Shown piece after piece: positions 33,429-42,101 of a stretch of 64,000 bases of DNA (positions within the stretch are counted from its first letter, which is position 1; each line of letters begins with the position of its first letter). The notes under the pieces were generated by a model. The model searched no databases and was not told the DNA's origin. It saw nothing but the letters and a program-made list of their open reading frames with translations. Source of the stretch: Brachybacterium tyrofermentans. GTDB taxonomy: Bacteria > Actinomycetota > Actinomycetes > Actinomycetales > Dermabacteraceae. The stretch is taken from contig NZ_JABUXW010000001.1 in the NCBI RefSeq assembly GCF_014897585.1, positions 229,286 through 293,285 of the forward strand. Direction: 5' to 3'. Made by a program: the position numbers and the translations under genes.

Positions 33429-36400
33429 TCAGACGCTCTCGTCCTGACTGCGCAGCCAGCGCGCCAGGCGGGAGTCCTCCTGGGCCGCGAGCACCGACGG
33501 AGCGCCGTCCTCGCGCACCTCGCCGCCCTCGAACCACAGCACGCGGTCGGCGGCGGCGACCGTCTCCGGATCGCGGCTGGAGACGATCGCGGTGCGTCCC
33601 TCGAGGAGGGTGACGAGCGCCGCCATCACCGGGCGTCGCTCCGCCCCGGACAGACCGGAGTCCGCCGCATCGAGCACCACGATCGGAGCGTCGCGGAGCA
33701 GCGCGCGAGCGATCGCTATCCGGCGCCGCTGGCCGTCGCTGAGCACGTTCCCGCGCCCCACCAGGACCGTGTCGAAGCCCTGGGCGAGCTGCGCGATGAC
33801 GTCGTCGATCCCCGCCCTGCGGGCGGCGTCGGCCACCTCGGCGTCGGTGGCGTCGGGACGGCCGATGCGGATGTTCTCGCGCACTGTGTCGGTGAACAGC
33901 ACGGGCTCCCGCTGCACCACGGCGATCTGCCGGCGCAGATCCGTCAGGGAGACCGCACGGGTGTCGAAGCGATCCAGCAGCACGCGGCCGGTGTCCGGCT
34001 GGTCGAAGCGCAGCAGGTACGAGATGAGCGCGGCGGCCTCGCGACCCTCATGGTCCAGCAGGGCGACGTGCTGACCTGCGGGGACCACCAGCGAGACGGT
34101 GTCGAACAGCTGCGCCCCGGAGTGCTCGGGGCTGCTGGGCGCGGTGCTCGAGGACGTGTCGGCGGTGCCGTCGAGGGGACCGTCGGCCGTGGTCTCGGCC
34201 GCTGCCCCGACGGGCCTGCCGGTGCCGTCGGCCGCGCCGTCGCCGGCGCCCGCCACGGCGCTGCCCTGGGTGTTGATGGCCGAGAACACGATCTCGCCGC
34301 CCACGCGGTCCACGGGCTGGGTGCGCTGGGGTTCGGTGATCCCGACCTTCCGGGCGAGCAGCGCGGCGATGCGGTCGCCCGCGGCGGTCGCGCGCTTCAG
34401 CGCTCCGCCGTGCTGGAGCAGCTCGCGCAGCACGACGACCACGATGAGCAGATCGGCCAGCAGCATCACCAGGTCGCCCGGGGTCATCGTGCCCGCTTCG
34501 ACCCGCGGACCGCCCAGCAGCAGGGTGCCGGTCACGCCGACCCCGGCGACGAGCACGGTGAGCAGCTGCAGCATCGCCTGGGCGCGACGGGCCCGGGTCA
34601 GGGCACGCCCGGCCCGCACGCCGGCCTCGGTGAGCCCGCGCTCGGAGCGGGATTCCAGGCCGTAGGACTGGATGGTGCCGGTGGCCGCGACCAGCTCGTC
34701 GGCGGTGTCGGCGAGCATCTGCGCCTCGACCGCGGCCCGGGCCTCGGCGGCGCGGCTGCGGCGCACCCCGACACCCACGGCGAGCGCGAACAGCGCCCCG
34801 GTCACCGCGAGCACGAGCGCCGTGAGCGGGTCGAGGATCACCGTGACGACCAGCAGCGACAGCAGGGTGAGGGCGCTCGCGGCGGCCCGCGGGCCGGAGT
34901 GGGAGAGCAGGTCCCGCAGGGCGGCGATGTCGTCGATCAGCGGCCGCACCGGGTCCGTGTCCGGCGTCCCGCCGCGGCGGGAGGCACGGGCGGCCGACGC
35001 CGGATGGTCGGCGGATCCCGGGGTCAGACGGTGCAGGTGCGCGAGCAGCCGGGAGCGCAGGGAGGTCGCGATCCGGACTCCGGCCCGGCCGAGCGCAGAG
35101 ATGGCCACGAACCGGGTGATGACCTGCAGGATCAGCAGTCCGCCGAGGACGATCACGCTGGTGAGGAGCGCTCGCCCGGGGTCATCGTCGAGGGCCGACA
35201 GCGCCGGGAGGTCGGCTCCGGTCGAGGCGATCGCTGCGTCGACCGCGTACTTCAGCGGGAAGGGCAGCGCGATCAGCAGCCACACGCTCAGCAGCAGCGA
35301 GATCGAGCCGGTGATGAGGACCGCGCGATGGCGGCGCAGGTACGGGCTGAGCACCTGGACGACGTTCCGGTAGGGCCCCTCGCCCTGGGGAGTCTCGGCG
35401 TCCGGTCCGCTGGTCGCAGCGCTGTCGGCCGCGGAGGGCGCCGACGCGGCGGTCGCGCTCCGGGGCACGGTGGCAGTCGCGCCGCGGGGTGCACTCGCAG
35501 TGGCGGTGGCAATCGGTGCGGACGAAGCGACCGGTGCGGCCTCGGCGGTGTCCGGGCTGGCCGACGTGGTGGCGGCTTCGGGGGCACCGGACGTCGGCGT
35601 GGGGTGCTGCTGCGGAGCAGCCGCGGCGGGCTCGGGCCACGTGGCGCGCGCAGGCGTCGTCGGGCCGGACGTGGGGGCCGGCTCGTGCGCCGACCGGGAC
35701 TCGTCGTGAGCCTGCTTGCGCAGCCGGGGCGCCTTCATGCTGCGGCCCGGCTTCGCGCTGGCAGGTCGCCGGGGCGCGCGCTCGACGGGCTCGACGGGCA
35801 CCACGGGCTCGTCCGACGCACTGTCCTCGGCCGAGGGGCGTGGCAGCAGCGAATCCCGGGACCACCCGAACTTCTTGGCCTTCGGGGACATCGTCACCGG
35901 TACGGGGAAGGCGGGCGTGAAGTCCCGCCCCGCCACGGAGCGTGGAAGGGTCCCGCTGTCGGCGTCGTCGGCGGGGTCAGCATCCGCATCCGGCGGTGGA
36001 CCATCGCCGCCGGGTACGCCTGACTCGGCGGCGATTTTCCCAGCGGTCCCGGGCACGACGGCGTCGGAGTCTTCGGCGCGAGCAGCCTCGGGCGAGATCG
36101 CTGCGGCCTCGCCCGGCCGTCCACCATCGGTCCCGTGCTCGGCCTCGGCGTCCTGGTCGTCGGCGCTCTGATCGACGACGGTCCAGCGATCCCCGGATTC
36201 GGCATCCCTCATGGCCGCCGCCCTGATCGCGGCCTTCGAAGCGGGCTCGACAGCGGGCTCTGGCTCGGACTCGATGAATGCCTCCTGCAGCCAGGCGTCT
36301 TCCACCGGAGCTGCGGCGGGGGACGGGGCCGAGAACAGCGTCGGGCCCGCGGTCGAAGACGAGTCCGGGTTCGGGGTCGCAGCCGAGCCCGCGGGGGCGG

Positions 36401-36773
36401 CGTCACCCTGAGGGTCCGCATCGGTGTGGGCATCCGCGTCAACGTCGGAGCCGTCAGCGGCGTCCGCGTCGGCGTCGGCGCTGAGATCGAGGTCGGCTTC
36501 GGCGTCGAGGGCGTCGACGCTGTGGAGCGCCGCGGCGGAGTCCGGAGCTCCGGCAGAATCCGGGTCGTCGCTGAGATCGGTGGTGTCGCCGTGGAGGTCT
36601 GTGGATTCGTCGCCGCCTGCGTCCTCCAGCGTCGTCTCCAGATCCTCGTCGGCCGCCGGGCTCACGGCGTCGGCCGACGAAGCATGCGGCGACCCGGCGG
36701 ACCCCTGAGCATTCGACGTGCCCCGGGCGTTCTTGGTGTTCCTGCCGCGATTGCGGTTCCTGCGCGAGCTCAT
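33429..36773 (-). CDS. Pseudo-ABC exporter with long acidic N-terminus and destroyed ATPase motifs
   Basis: A 1,114-residue protein. Residues 1 to about 460 are disordered and acidic, rich in Asp, Ala, Glu and Pro. Six membrane segments follow (about 470-780) in normal type IV ABC exporter spacing, then an ATPase domain (about 830-1105). Every catalytic motif is altered: Walker A is LLDHEGREAAALISY with no GKS/T, the signature is LSDGQRRR, Walker B is VVLDAADSGLS with Ala for Glu, and the H-loop position reads SSRDPE. A Gly/Ala/Thr-rich insert splits the first beta hairpin of this domain. It cannot hydrolyse ATP by the usual route. It may pair with the intact exporter at 27594-29555. The start at 36773 overlaps a 30-codon ORF by ATGA. 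Confidence 0.88.
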   Translation of the reverse strand: MSSRRNRNRGRNTKNARGTSNAQGSAGSPHASSADAVSPAADEDLETTLEDAGGDESTDLHGDTTDLSDDPDSAGAPDSAAALHSVDALDAEADLDLSADADADAADGSDVDADAHTDADPQGDAAPAGSAATPNPDSSSTAGPTLFSAPSPAAAPVEDAWLQEAFIESEPEPAVEPASKAAIRAAAMRDAESGDRWTVVDQSADDQDAEAEHGTDGGRPGEAAAISPEAARAEDSDAVVPGTAGKIAAESGVPGGDGPPPDADADPADDADSGTLPRSVAGRDFTPAFPVPVTMSPKAKKFGWSRDSLLPRPSAEDSASDEPVVPVEPVERAPRRPASAKPGRSMKAPRLRKQAHDESRSAHEPAPTSGPTTPARATWPEPAAAAPQQHPTPTSGAPEAATTSASPDTAEAAPVASSAPIATATASAPRGATATVPRSATAASAPSAADSAATSGPDAETPQGEGPYRNVVQVLSPYLRRHRAVLITGSISLLLSVWLLIALPFPLKYAVDAAIASTGADLPALSALDDDPGRALLTSVIVLGGLLILQVITRFVAISALGRAGVRIATSLRSRLLAHLHRLTPGSADHPASAARASRRGGTPDTDPVRPLIDDIAALRDLLSHSGPRAAASALTLLSLLVVTVILDPLTALVLAVTGALFALAVGVGVRRSRAAEARAAVEAQMLADTADELVAATGTIQSYGLESRSERGLTEAGVRAGRALTRARRAQAMLQLLTVLVAGVGVTGTLLLGGPRVEAGTMTPGDLVMLLADLLIVVVVLRELLQHGGALKRATAAGDRIAALLARKVGITEPQRTQPVDRVGGEIVFSAINTQGSAVAGAGDGAADGTGRPVGAAAETTADGPLDGTADTSSSTAPSSPEHSGAQLFDTVSLVVPAGQHVALLDHEGREAAALISYLLRFDQPDTGRVLLDRFDTRAVSLTDLRRQIAVVQREPVLFTDTVRENIRIGRPDATDAEVADAARRAGIDDVIAQLAQGFDTVLVGRGNVLSDGQRRRIAIARALLRDAPIVVLDAADSGLSGAERRPVMAALVTLLEGRTAIVSSRDPETVAAADRVLWFEGGEVREDGAPSVLAAQEDSRLARWLRSQDESV

Positions 36774-36862
36774 GCGGCAGACACCCCCGGGAAGCGTGCA
36801 GCCGGCTCCGCCATCGCGGCATCGGCCGCGGCGCGTGCGCAGGGGAGGAACAGCGAAGACAT
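36770..36862 (-). CDS. Small ORF translationally coupled to the pseudo-ABC gene
   Basis: A 30-codon frame beginning with MSSLFLPCARAAADAA. AGGAG lies 4 bases before its ATG, a better Shine-Dalgarno than that of the following gene. Its TGA stop overlaps the ATG of the pseudo-ABC gene (ATGA). It may be a leader peptide or coupling device rather than a functional protein. A slightly longer start at 36880 is possible but has a weaker ribosome site. Confidence 0.45.
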   Translation of the reverse strand: MSSLFLPCARAAADAAMAEPAARFPGVSAA

Positions 36863-37071
36863 GGCACTCCTGATCGTCATCGGAAGGCGTCCTGTCTGGG
36901 CAAGGACAGGCACCGCTCAGTGTGTCACCGTCGGGGCGATTACTCCCAGCGCGACCACCCCTATGGGCGCACGCTGACATCGAGCGGGAGGCCGGCACCC
37001 GCTAGGGCGTGTTGTTAAACCCTCGTCGGTGGCGCCCGGGTGGAGGGAGGAACGTCAGTCGATGGTCCGAG

Positions 37072-37090
37072 CCGGGTGGCGGACACCCGG
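37072..37090 (-). terminator. Terminator hairpin after the GNAT gene
   Basis: CCGGGTG-GCGGA-CACCCGG, arms of 7 bases, immediately after the stop codon of the gene at 37092-37544 (read on the minus strand). Confidence 0.5.
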
Positions 37091-37091
37091 G

Positions 37092-37544
37092 TCAGGACGG
37101 CCCGTTGAACCTCAGGTGGAGCAACGGGTACGGCCGACCAGCCTCGTCTGTCTCGCTGCGACCGACGACCTCGAATCCTCGGCGAGCGTAGAAGCCCGCG
37201 GCCGAGACGTTCTGCTCGTTGACATCCACCTTGGTGACACCGTGCTCCGTGATCGCATGGCTGAGAAGCACCGTGCCGATTCCACCTCCACGTTGCCTCG
37301 CGTCAACGAACAGCATCTCCAGATTTCCGTCGAGAACACCGGAGAATCCCACCGGTTGACCGTCAAGCTCTGCGACCGAGAGGGTCACTGCCGGGAAATA
37401 GTCGGACTGCAGGTGGCTCTCGATCTCATTGCGGTGAGCATCCGCGAGGAAGTCGTGCGTCGCATCCACGGCGCTGCGCCAGATCACAACGAGTGCGGGA
37501 TACTCCGCGACCCCGGTTGACGGCCGAAGACTCAGGGCGGGCAT
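37092..37544 (-). CDS. GNAT-family N-acetyltransferase
   Basis: A 150-residue acetyltransferase of the PhnO/RimI-like small GNAT type. It opens LSLRPSTGVAEYPALVVIWRSAVDATHDFL and shows LDGQPVGFSGVLDGNLEMLFVDARQRGGGIGTVLLSHAI, in which QRGGGIGT is the acetyl-CoA pyrophosphate loop. It ends with VNEQNVSAAGFYARRGFEVVGRSETDEAGRPYPLLHLRF, a typical conserved tail. The start at 37544 is preferred because GAGAGAAA lies upstream at a suitable distance; longer in-frame starts lack a ribosome site. GC content is slightly lower than in its neighbours and it looks more like gammaproteobacterial members, so horizontal transfer is possible. Confidence 0.88.
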   Translation of the reverse strand: MPALSLRPSTGVAEYPALVVIWRSAVDATHDFLADAHRNEIESHLQSDYFPAVTLSVAELDGQPVGFSGVLDGNLEMLFVDARQRGGGIGTVLLSHAITEHGVTKVDVNEQNVSAAGFYARRGFEVVGRSETDEAGRPYPLLHLRFNGPS

Positions 37545-37774
37545 GGTGGGTTTCTCTCGCGAAGACATCAGCCCATCATCCCAGAGCACGCGCAATGGCA
37601 GACGCATACGCGGCCGTCATGCGTTTGGCATCCCTCTCTAGGGCCGCACTGCGCCACGAGCGAACGGCCACGCAGGCCTCTCGCGCCGACACACCCCACG
37701 TAGTACCGTTTTCAAGTAATCACAGGTTCTGCGACACGCGCGGCATCTGCACCTGCATCACGATGGAGGCCGGC

Positions 37775-38488
37775 ATGACCGACGACGACCAGACCCCGAG
37801 CATTGCGCCCCACGCCGAGTCGCTGATCACCGTGGATGTCTGGACCGACGTGGTCTGCCCCTGGTGCTACATCGGAGAGTCCCGCCTGCACGATGCGATC
37901 GCCGCCGAGGGCCTCGAGGACGAGGTGCACGTGCGCGCCCACTCCTTCGAGCTCGACCCCGCGGCGCCGACCGACACCATGCGGGACAACGTCGCCCATC
38001 TCGTCACGGCCAAGGGCATGCCGGAGGAGAAGGTGCGCGAGATGGAGGGCCAGATCCAGGCGATGGCGCAGGAGCTCGATCGCGCGTACGTGACCGACCG
38101 TCCGATGGCCAGCACCCGCGGCGTGCATCGCGTGATGCAGGCGATCGGCGAGGGACAGGGCATCGACGCTGCGACCGACTTCTTCCTGGACCTGCAGCGC
38201 GGCTACTTCACCGCCACCTCGAATCCGTTCGACGTCGAGGCCGTCGTGGCGCGCGCGGTCGATGCGGGCCTGCCCGAGACCGCGGCGCGGGCCGCCCATG
38301 CCGGGGAGACGCATGACGCGCAGGTCGAGGCCGACGTGCGCGAGGCGGCACAGTTGGGTGCGCGCGGTGTCCCGTTCTTCCTGTTCAACGACAAGTACAC
38401 CGCTCCTGGAGCACTGCCGCTGGACGCCTTCCGTCAGGCCCTGCGGCAGATCGCCGACGAGGCTCGGGCCGAACGGGCGCAGTCATGA
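37775..38488 (+). CDS. FrnE-like DsbA-family oxidoreductase
   Basis: A 237-residue cytosolic thioredoxin-fold protein with the active-site motif CPWC at residues 28-31 (VDVWTDVVCPWCYIGESRL). An inserted helical domain follows, with HSFELDP, TDRPMASTRGVHRV and YFTATSNPFDVEAVV, then the cis-Pro region GVPFFLFNDKYTAPGALPLDAFRQAL. These are the hallmarks of FrnE/polyketide DSBA-like proteins, implicated in disulfide handling and oxidative-stress tolerance. The start at 37775 follows GGAGGCCGGC. Its stop overlaps the next small gene by ATGA. Confidence 0.92.
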   Translation: MTDDDQTPSIAPHAESLITVDVWTDVVCPWCYIGESRLHDAIAAEGLEDEVHVRAHSFELDPAAPTDTMRDNVAHLVTAKGMPEEKVREMEGQIQAMAQELDRAYVTDRPMASTRGVHRVMQAIGEGQGIDAATDFFLDLQRGYFTATSNPFDVEAVVARAVDAGLPETAARAAHAGETHDAQVEADVREAAQLGARGVPFFLFNDKYTAPGALPLDAFRQALRQIADEARAERAQS

Positions 38489-38700
38489 GCGACAGGCCCG
38501 GACGCGGAGCGAGCGAGGGCGATACGGGTGCACTCAGCGCGAGCGAGCACCTCACGGGTGAGCGCGACGGGAGCGAGCACAACGACGCCCCGGTCAGTGC
38601 GGAGCCGCAGGCCACCACCCCCTTGGCCTCGCTCACGTCGTTGCTCGGCGACGACGTCGCGGGCGGTGCGTCCTGCGCGGCTGACGGCACCTGCGACTGA
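38485..38700 (+). CDS. Small protein with C-terminal CxxxxxC motif, coupled to the FrnE-like gene
   Basis: A 71-residue hydrophilic protein rich in Gly, Glu and Ser that ends with SCAADGTCD. Its ATG overlaps the stop of the FrnE-like gene (ATGA), so the two are translated together. Several actinobacterial FrnE-like proteins end with a similar Cys-rich tail of the type ACGPDGC. This ORF may therefore be the detached tail, working in trans as a redox or metal-binding partner, but that is inference. No signal peptide or membrane segment. Confidence 0.6.
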   Translation: MSDRPGRGASEGDTGALSASEHLTGERDGSEHNDAPVSAEPQATTPLASLTSLLGDDVAGGASCAADGTCD

Positions 38701-38737
38701 GGAGTCGCCGAGTCGGTCGCCTGGGCACGGCTCGCCG

Positions 38738-38776
38738 GGCCGGCCAGCCGCATCGACACGCCCCATCTGGCCGGCC
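38738..38776. terminator. Possible bidirectional terminator
   Basis: GGCCGGCCAG and CTGGCCGGCC, 10-base arms separated by 19 bases, in the gap between the convergent small Cys protein and VOC genes. Confidence 0.35.
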
Positions 38777-38793
38777 GGCCACCGCGGTGCGAC

Positions 38794-39744
38794 TCAGCGA
38801 GCCAGCAGCTCCTCGGTGTCGGTGCCGGGCAGGCTGATGGTGACCGGGGTGCTCCACGGGTCCTTGACCTTCACCGAGCGGCCTTGGTCGGCGAAGGAGA
38901 GGCCGGCGGACTTCAGCCGGCCGGTCAGGGCGTCGAGGTCGTCGCGGCCGGGAACCGTGATGGCCACGTCAGCCAGGCCCAGCGAGGTGGCGCGAGGGCC
39001 GGCGCCGCGACTGTTCCAGGTGTTCATCGCGACGTGGTGGTGGTAGCCGCCGGCCGCCGCGAACAGGGCACCGGGGTGGGATCCCACGGTGGTCTCGAAG
39101 CCGAGCGAGTCGACGTAGAACGCGCGGGCCGCGTCGACGTCGCCGACCTGGAGGTGCACGTGGCCGACGATGCCGGGACGGATCCCGGGAGCGGCGGCGA
39201 CGTCGTCGGTGAGGTGCCTGCTGAGGTAGGCGTTGGGGTCGAGGTACAGGGAGTCCATCGCGACCTGGCCGTTGCTCCAGGTCCACTGGTCGCGGGGACG
39301 GTCCCAGTACAGCTCGATGCCGTTGCCCTCAGGATCGGTGAAGTAGAACGCCTCGGAGACGAGGTGGTCGCTCGAGCCGACGAAGCGCGAACGAGGATCC
39401 TGGGCGGCGCGCAGCACGGTCCCGGCGAGCGCGGATTGGTCCTCGAAGAGGAAGGCGGTGTGGAAGAGGCCGGCCTGTCGGGGGTCGACGGCGGGCAGGC
39501 CAGGGGTGGCGACGAGGCGCACGAAGGGGATGCCGCCGCGGCCGAGGACGCGGTGGACCTCGCCGTTCACGCGCGCCTTCTCCTCGAGCGAGGTCAGTGC
39601 GAGGGCGTTCTCGTAGTAGGAGCTCATCAGCTCGAGGTCGCCGACGCGCAGGGTCACGGCATCCATGGCGAGATCGGCGGAGAGGTGGCGCTCGTCGACC
39701 ACCCCCGTCACGGGGGCGGACGTGGCCTGGGGCGAGGTGGTCAT
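38794..39744 (-). CDS. Double VOC-domain protein (glyoxalase / CatE-like dioxygenase family)
   Basis: A 316-residue protein with two vicinal-oxygen-chelate modules. The first (about 8-130) has DAVTLRVGDLELMSSYYENALALT. The second (about 160-300) has GHVHLQVGDVDAARAFYVDSLGFETT, then GGYHHHVAMNTWNSRGAG. The layout and length match the CatE/YfiE group, putative catechol-2,3-dioxygenase or quinone-handling enzymes, often controlled by MarR-type regulators. The ATG at 39744 has GGAAGGA in front. A promoter TTGAAC-17-CATGCT lies just upstream. The substrate is unknown. Confidence 0.87.
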   Translation of the reverse strand: MTTSPQATSAPVTGVVDERHLSADLAMDAVTLRVGDLELMSSYYENALALTSLEEKARVNGEVHRVLGRGGIPFVRLVATPGLPAVDPRQAGLFHTAFLFEDQSALAGTVLRAAQDPRSRFVGSSDHLVSEAFYFTDPEGNGIELYWDRPRDQWTWSNGQVAMDSLYLDPNAYLSRHLTDDVAAAPGIRPGIVGHVHLQVGDVDAARAFYVDSLGFETTVGSHPGALFAAAGGYHHHVAMNTWNSRGAGPRATSLGLADVAITVPGRDDLDALTGRLKSAGLSFADQGRSVKVKDPWSTPVTISLPGTDTEELLAR

Positions 39745-39779
39745 GAGCGATGGTCCTTCCGACGGTGATCGACAGGCCC

Positions 39780-39808
39780 AGCATGACTCGTTTTAGCTGA
39801 AAGTTCAA
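39780..39808 (-). promoter_or_regulatory. Probable promoter of the VOC gene
   Basis: On the minus strand TTGAAC (39808-39803), a 17-base spacer and CATGCT (39785-39780). The -35 region overlaps a short TGAA-AG-TTCA dyad that could be part of a regulator site. Confidence 0.4.
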
Positions 39809-39855
39809 CGACTGGGTGACGCACACCCTTCGCGCTCCCTCACCCCCGTCCGCGC

Positions 39856-42084
39856 TCAGTCCCCGTAGGCCCTCAGGGCCACGATGCGCGCCGCTGTCGC
39901 GCCGTTCATGTCCTCGATCACGACGCGCAGGGCATCGGTGCGCACCGGGTGCTCGAGCGGGAAGGACCGGTGGCGTTCGCGGTTCTCCCGGATCCGGGCG
40001 ACCTCCTGCCACTGCGCGTCGATGAGCACTTCGAGGCGAGCGGTACGCACCAGGGTCGGCATCGTGTCGTTCGGGGTGCGGTGATGGTGGAGGTTGATGA
40101 GGTCCTCGTTGAGGTCGTCGTCGAGCACCAGGTCGATGGCCGTGATCTCCTGGGGCGCCGACCAGCGCAGCTGCAGCCAGGGCTGCGGGTCCTCGGCCGT
40201 ATCGGCGGAGACCCACAGAGCCGGACCGCCGTAGGGCCGTGCGTAGCCGCCGACCGCCTGCTCGGGGACGAAGGCACGGGTGGGCGACCCTGCACGGAAG
40301 CAGATGCCGCGCCCGTGCAGCGTCTCCTTCCAGTACCGCCACTGCTCAGGGCTCGCCTCGTCCGGCGGCAGATCACGGTGCCTCATCGTGACCGTGCCGG
40401 GCTCCACCCGATCGCCCTGATGGACCTCGACCAGCGGGTTCCGGCGCAGCACGACCACGGCGTTCTGCGCCGCCTCCGGCTCCCAGTCCAGGTCGGCCCG
40501 CACCCAGGACCGGCCCTGCCGCACCGGCACCTCGACGCTGCGCACGCGCGACGCGGGCAGGTAGTTCTGAGGCCGGCCCACGCTGTGCAGCTCGACGACG
40601 AGCTCGGTGTCCTCGATCGCGTCGACCAGGACCTCGACCGACCCCAGCATCGGGTCGACCGGCAGCACGAGGGCGAGGTCGTGATCGAGCACGACCTGGC
40701 CCGTGCTCCGCGTCGAGGCGAGCGTCCGCTTGTGGGAGGACGCCGTCACCTCGGCTCCACGTGCCAGGTTCGCCGGATCGTCGTCGGCGACGCCGAGCAG
40801 GGAGGCATCCGCGCGCACCATCGCCCGGTGCAGCTCGGGCAGGTGGTCGGAGGCGAGGGAGCGAGGGCTCACCTCGAGGCGGCCGGCGACCGCGGCGCCG
40901 ATTCCGGCGGCCTCACCGAGGATGCCGCAGGTCGCCATCACGCGGGTGCTCCCGAAGGCGACGTGGCTGGCGCTGATGTCGCGGCCGGCCATCCAGAGGT
41001 TCGAGACGTTGCGCGAGTACAACGCGCGCACCGGGATGTGATAGTTCCCGTCGGGGTGCCAGTGCCGCGACCCCTTCTCGCTCGCGTACACACCGCCTAC
41101 AGGGTGGAGGTCGATCGACCAGCCGCCGAAGCCGATCCGGTCGTCGAACTCGGTCTGGCCGAGCACGTCGTGCTGGGTGAGGACGTGATCGCCGACGAAC
41201 CGTCGGTACTCGCGCTTGCCGGGCACGGCGCCCACCCATTCGAGGCTGAGGGTGTCCGCATCGAACCGCCCGGAATTCTTGATGTGGTCCCAGAGTCCGT
41301 AGCAGACGGCCTGCAGCTCATCACGGATCCGCTCGTTGTCGTGGACGACGTCGAGGTGGCCGCCCCATTCGATCCACCAGAAGTCGCAGCCGTTCATCGT
41401 CTGCCGGATCACGCGGTTCTGCGGGATGGCGGTCGCTGCGATGTCGACCGCGAACGGCGGGGCGACGAACTTCTGCGGATGCCCGACGTCCTTGGTGTAG
41501 AAGAGGATCGTGGAGCCGAGCATGTCCTCCCCCGCGTGCTCGGGCGCCCAGGACTCCCCGAACCTCTCCCGCGGCTCGCTCCCCCGCATGGTCTCCGCGC
41601 CGGCCAGGTGGCCGACCAGGCCGTCGCCGCTGCAGTCGATGAAGGACTCACCGCTGAACCTGATCCGGCGCTCGGAGCCGCTCATCCACCCGGTGACGGA
41701 CCGGATCGCCCGCGCGTCGTCGGGCCCGTCGGCCTCCACCTCGGTCACATCGGTGTTGAGGAAGAGCTCGATGTTCGGCTCGGCACGCACCTTCTCCAGC
41801 AGCAGCAGGTCCCAGTAGTACGGATTCCCGTCGGGGTTGCGGAACTGGTTCTCGACATACAGCTCGCCCATGACGCCGGTCTCGCGGGCGAACAGGTGGA
41901 TCCCGTGCGCGGTGGCGCCGCAGACCCAGACCCGCACCTCGCTCGACGAGTTCCCGCCGAGGACGGGCCGGTTCTGGACGAGGGCGACACGGCTGCCTTG
42001 ACGGGCGGCTCCGATCGCTGCGCAGACGCCGGCGAGGCCTCCTCCCACCACGACGATGTCGGTGGTGACGGATTCGGTGAGCAT
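39856..42084 (-). CDS. FAD-dependent oxidoreductase with C-terminal accessory domain
   Basis: A 742-residue protein. It opens with the dinucleotide-binding motif VVVGGGLAGVCAAIGAARQG (Gly residues at about 14-19), then VLGGNSSSEVRVWVCGATAHG, FIDCSGDGLVGHLAGAE and SNLWMAGRDISASHVAFGSTRVMATCGILGEAAGIGAAVA. These are features of the FAD_oxidored (PF12831) family often found in sugar or polysaccharide-use loci. Residues about 480-740 form beta-rich domains of the carbohydrate-binding type, so the enzyme may oxidise or act on a bound glycan. AGGAAGG lies 8 bases before the ATG. It is the last gene of the CUT1/RpiR locus. Confidence 0.88.
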   Translation of the reverse strand: MLTESVTTDIVVVGGGLAGVCAAIGAARQGSRVALVQNRPVLGGNSSSEVRVWVCGATAHGIHLFARETGVMGELYVENQFRNPDGNPYYWDLLLLEKVRAEPNIELFLNTDVTEVEADGPDDARAIRSVTGWMSGSERRIRFSGESFIDCSGDGLVGHLAGAETMRGSEPRERFGESWAPEHAGEDMLGSTILFYTKDVGHPQKFVAPPFAVDIAATAIPQNRVIRQTMNGCDFWWIEWGGHLDVVHDNERIRDELQAVCYGLWDHIKNSGRFDADTLSLEWVGAVPGKREYRRFVGDHVLTQHDVLGQTEFDDRIGFGGWSIDLHPVGGVYASEKGSRHWHPDGNYHIPVRALYSRNVSNLWMAGRDISASHVAFGSTRVMATCGILGEAAGIGAAVAGRLEVSPRSLASDHLPELHRAMVRADASLLGVADDDPANLARGAEVTASSHKRTLASTRSTGQVVLDHDLALVLPVDPMLGSVEVLVDAIEDTELVVELHSVGRPQNYLPASRVRSVEVPVRQGRSWVRADLDWEPEAAQNAVVVLRRNPLVEVHQGDRVEPGTVTMRHRDLPPDEASPEQWRYWKETLHGRGICFRAGSPTRAFVPEQAVGGYARPYGGPALWVSADTAEDPQPWLQLRWSAPQEITAIDLVLDDDLNEDLINLHHHRTPNDTMPTLVRTARLEVLIDAQWQEVARIRENRERHRSFPLEHPVRTDALRVVIEDMNGATAARIVALRAYGD

Positions 42085-42101
42085 GAAGATCCTTCCTGAA
42101 G

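Noticed and set aside
33402..36023. 873-codon plus-strand frame over the pseudo-ABC gene
   Set aside because: Shadow frame. I also considered that the pseudo-ABC itself was spurious, but its membrane topology and operon coupling support it.
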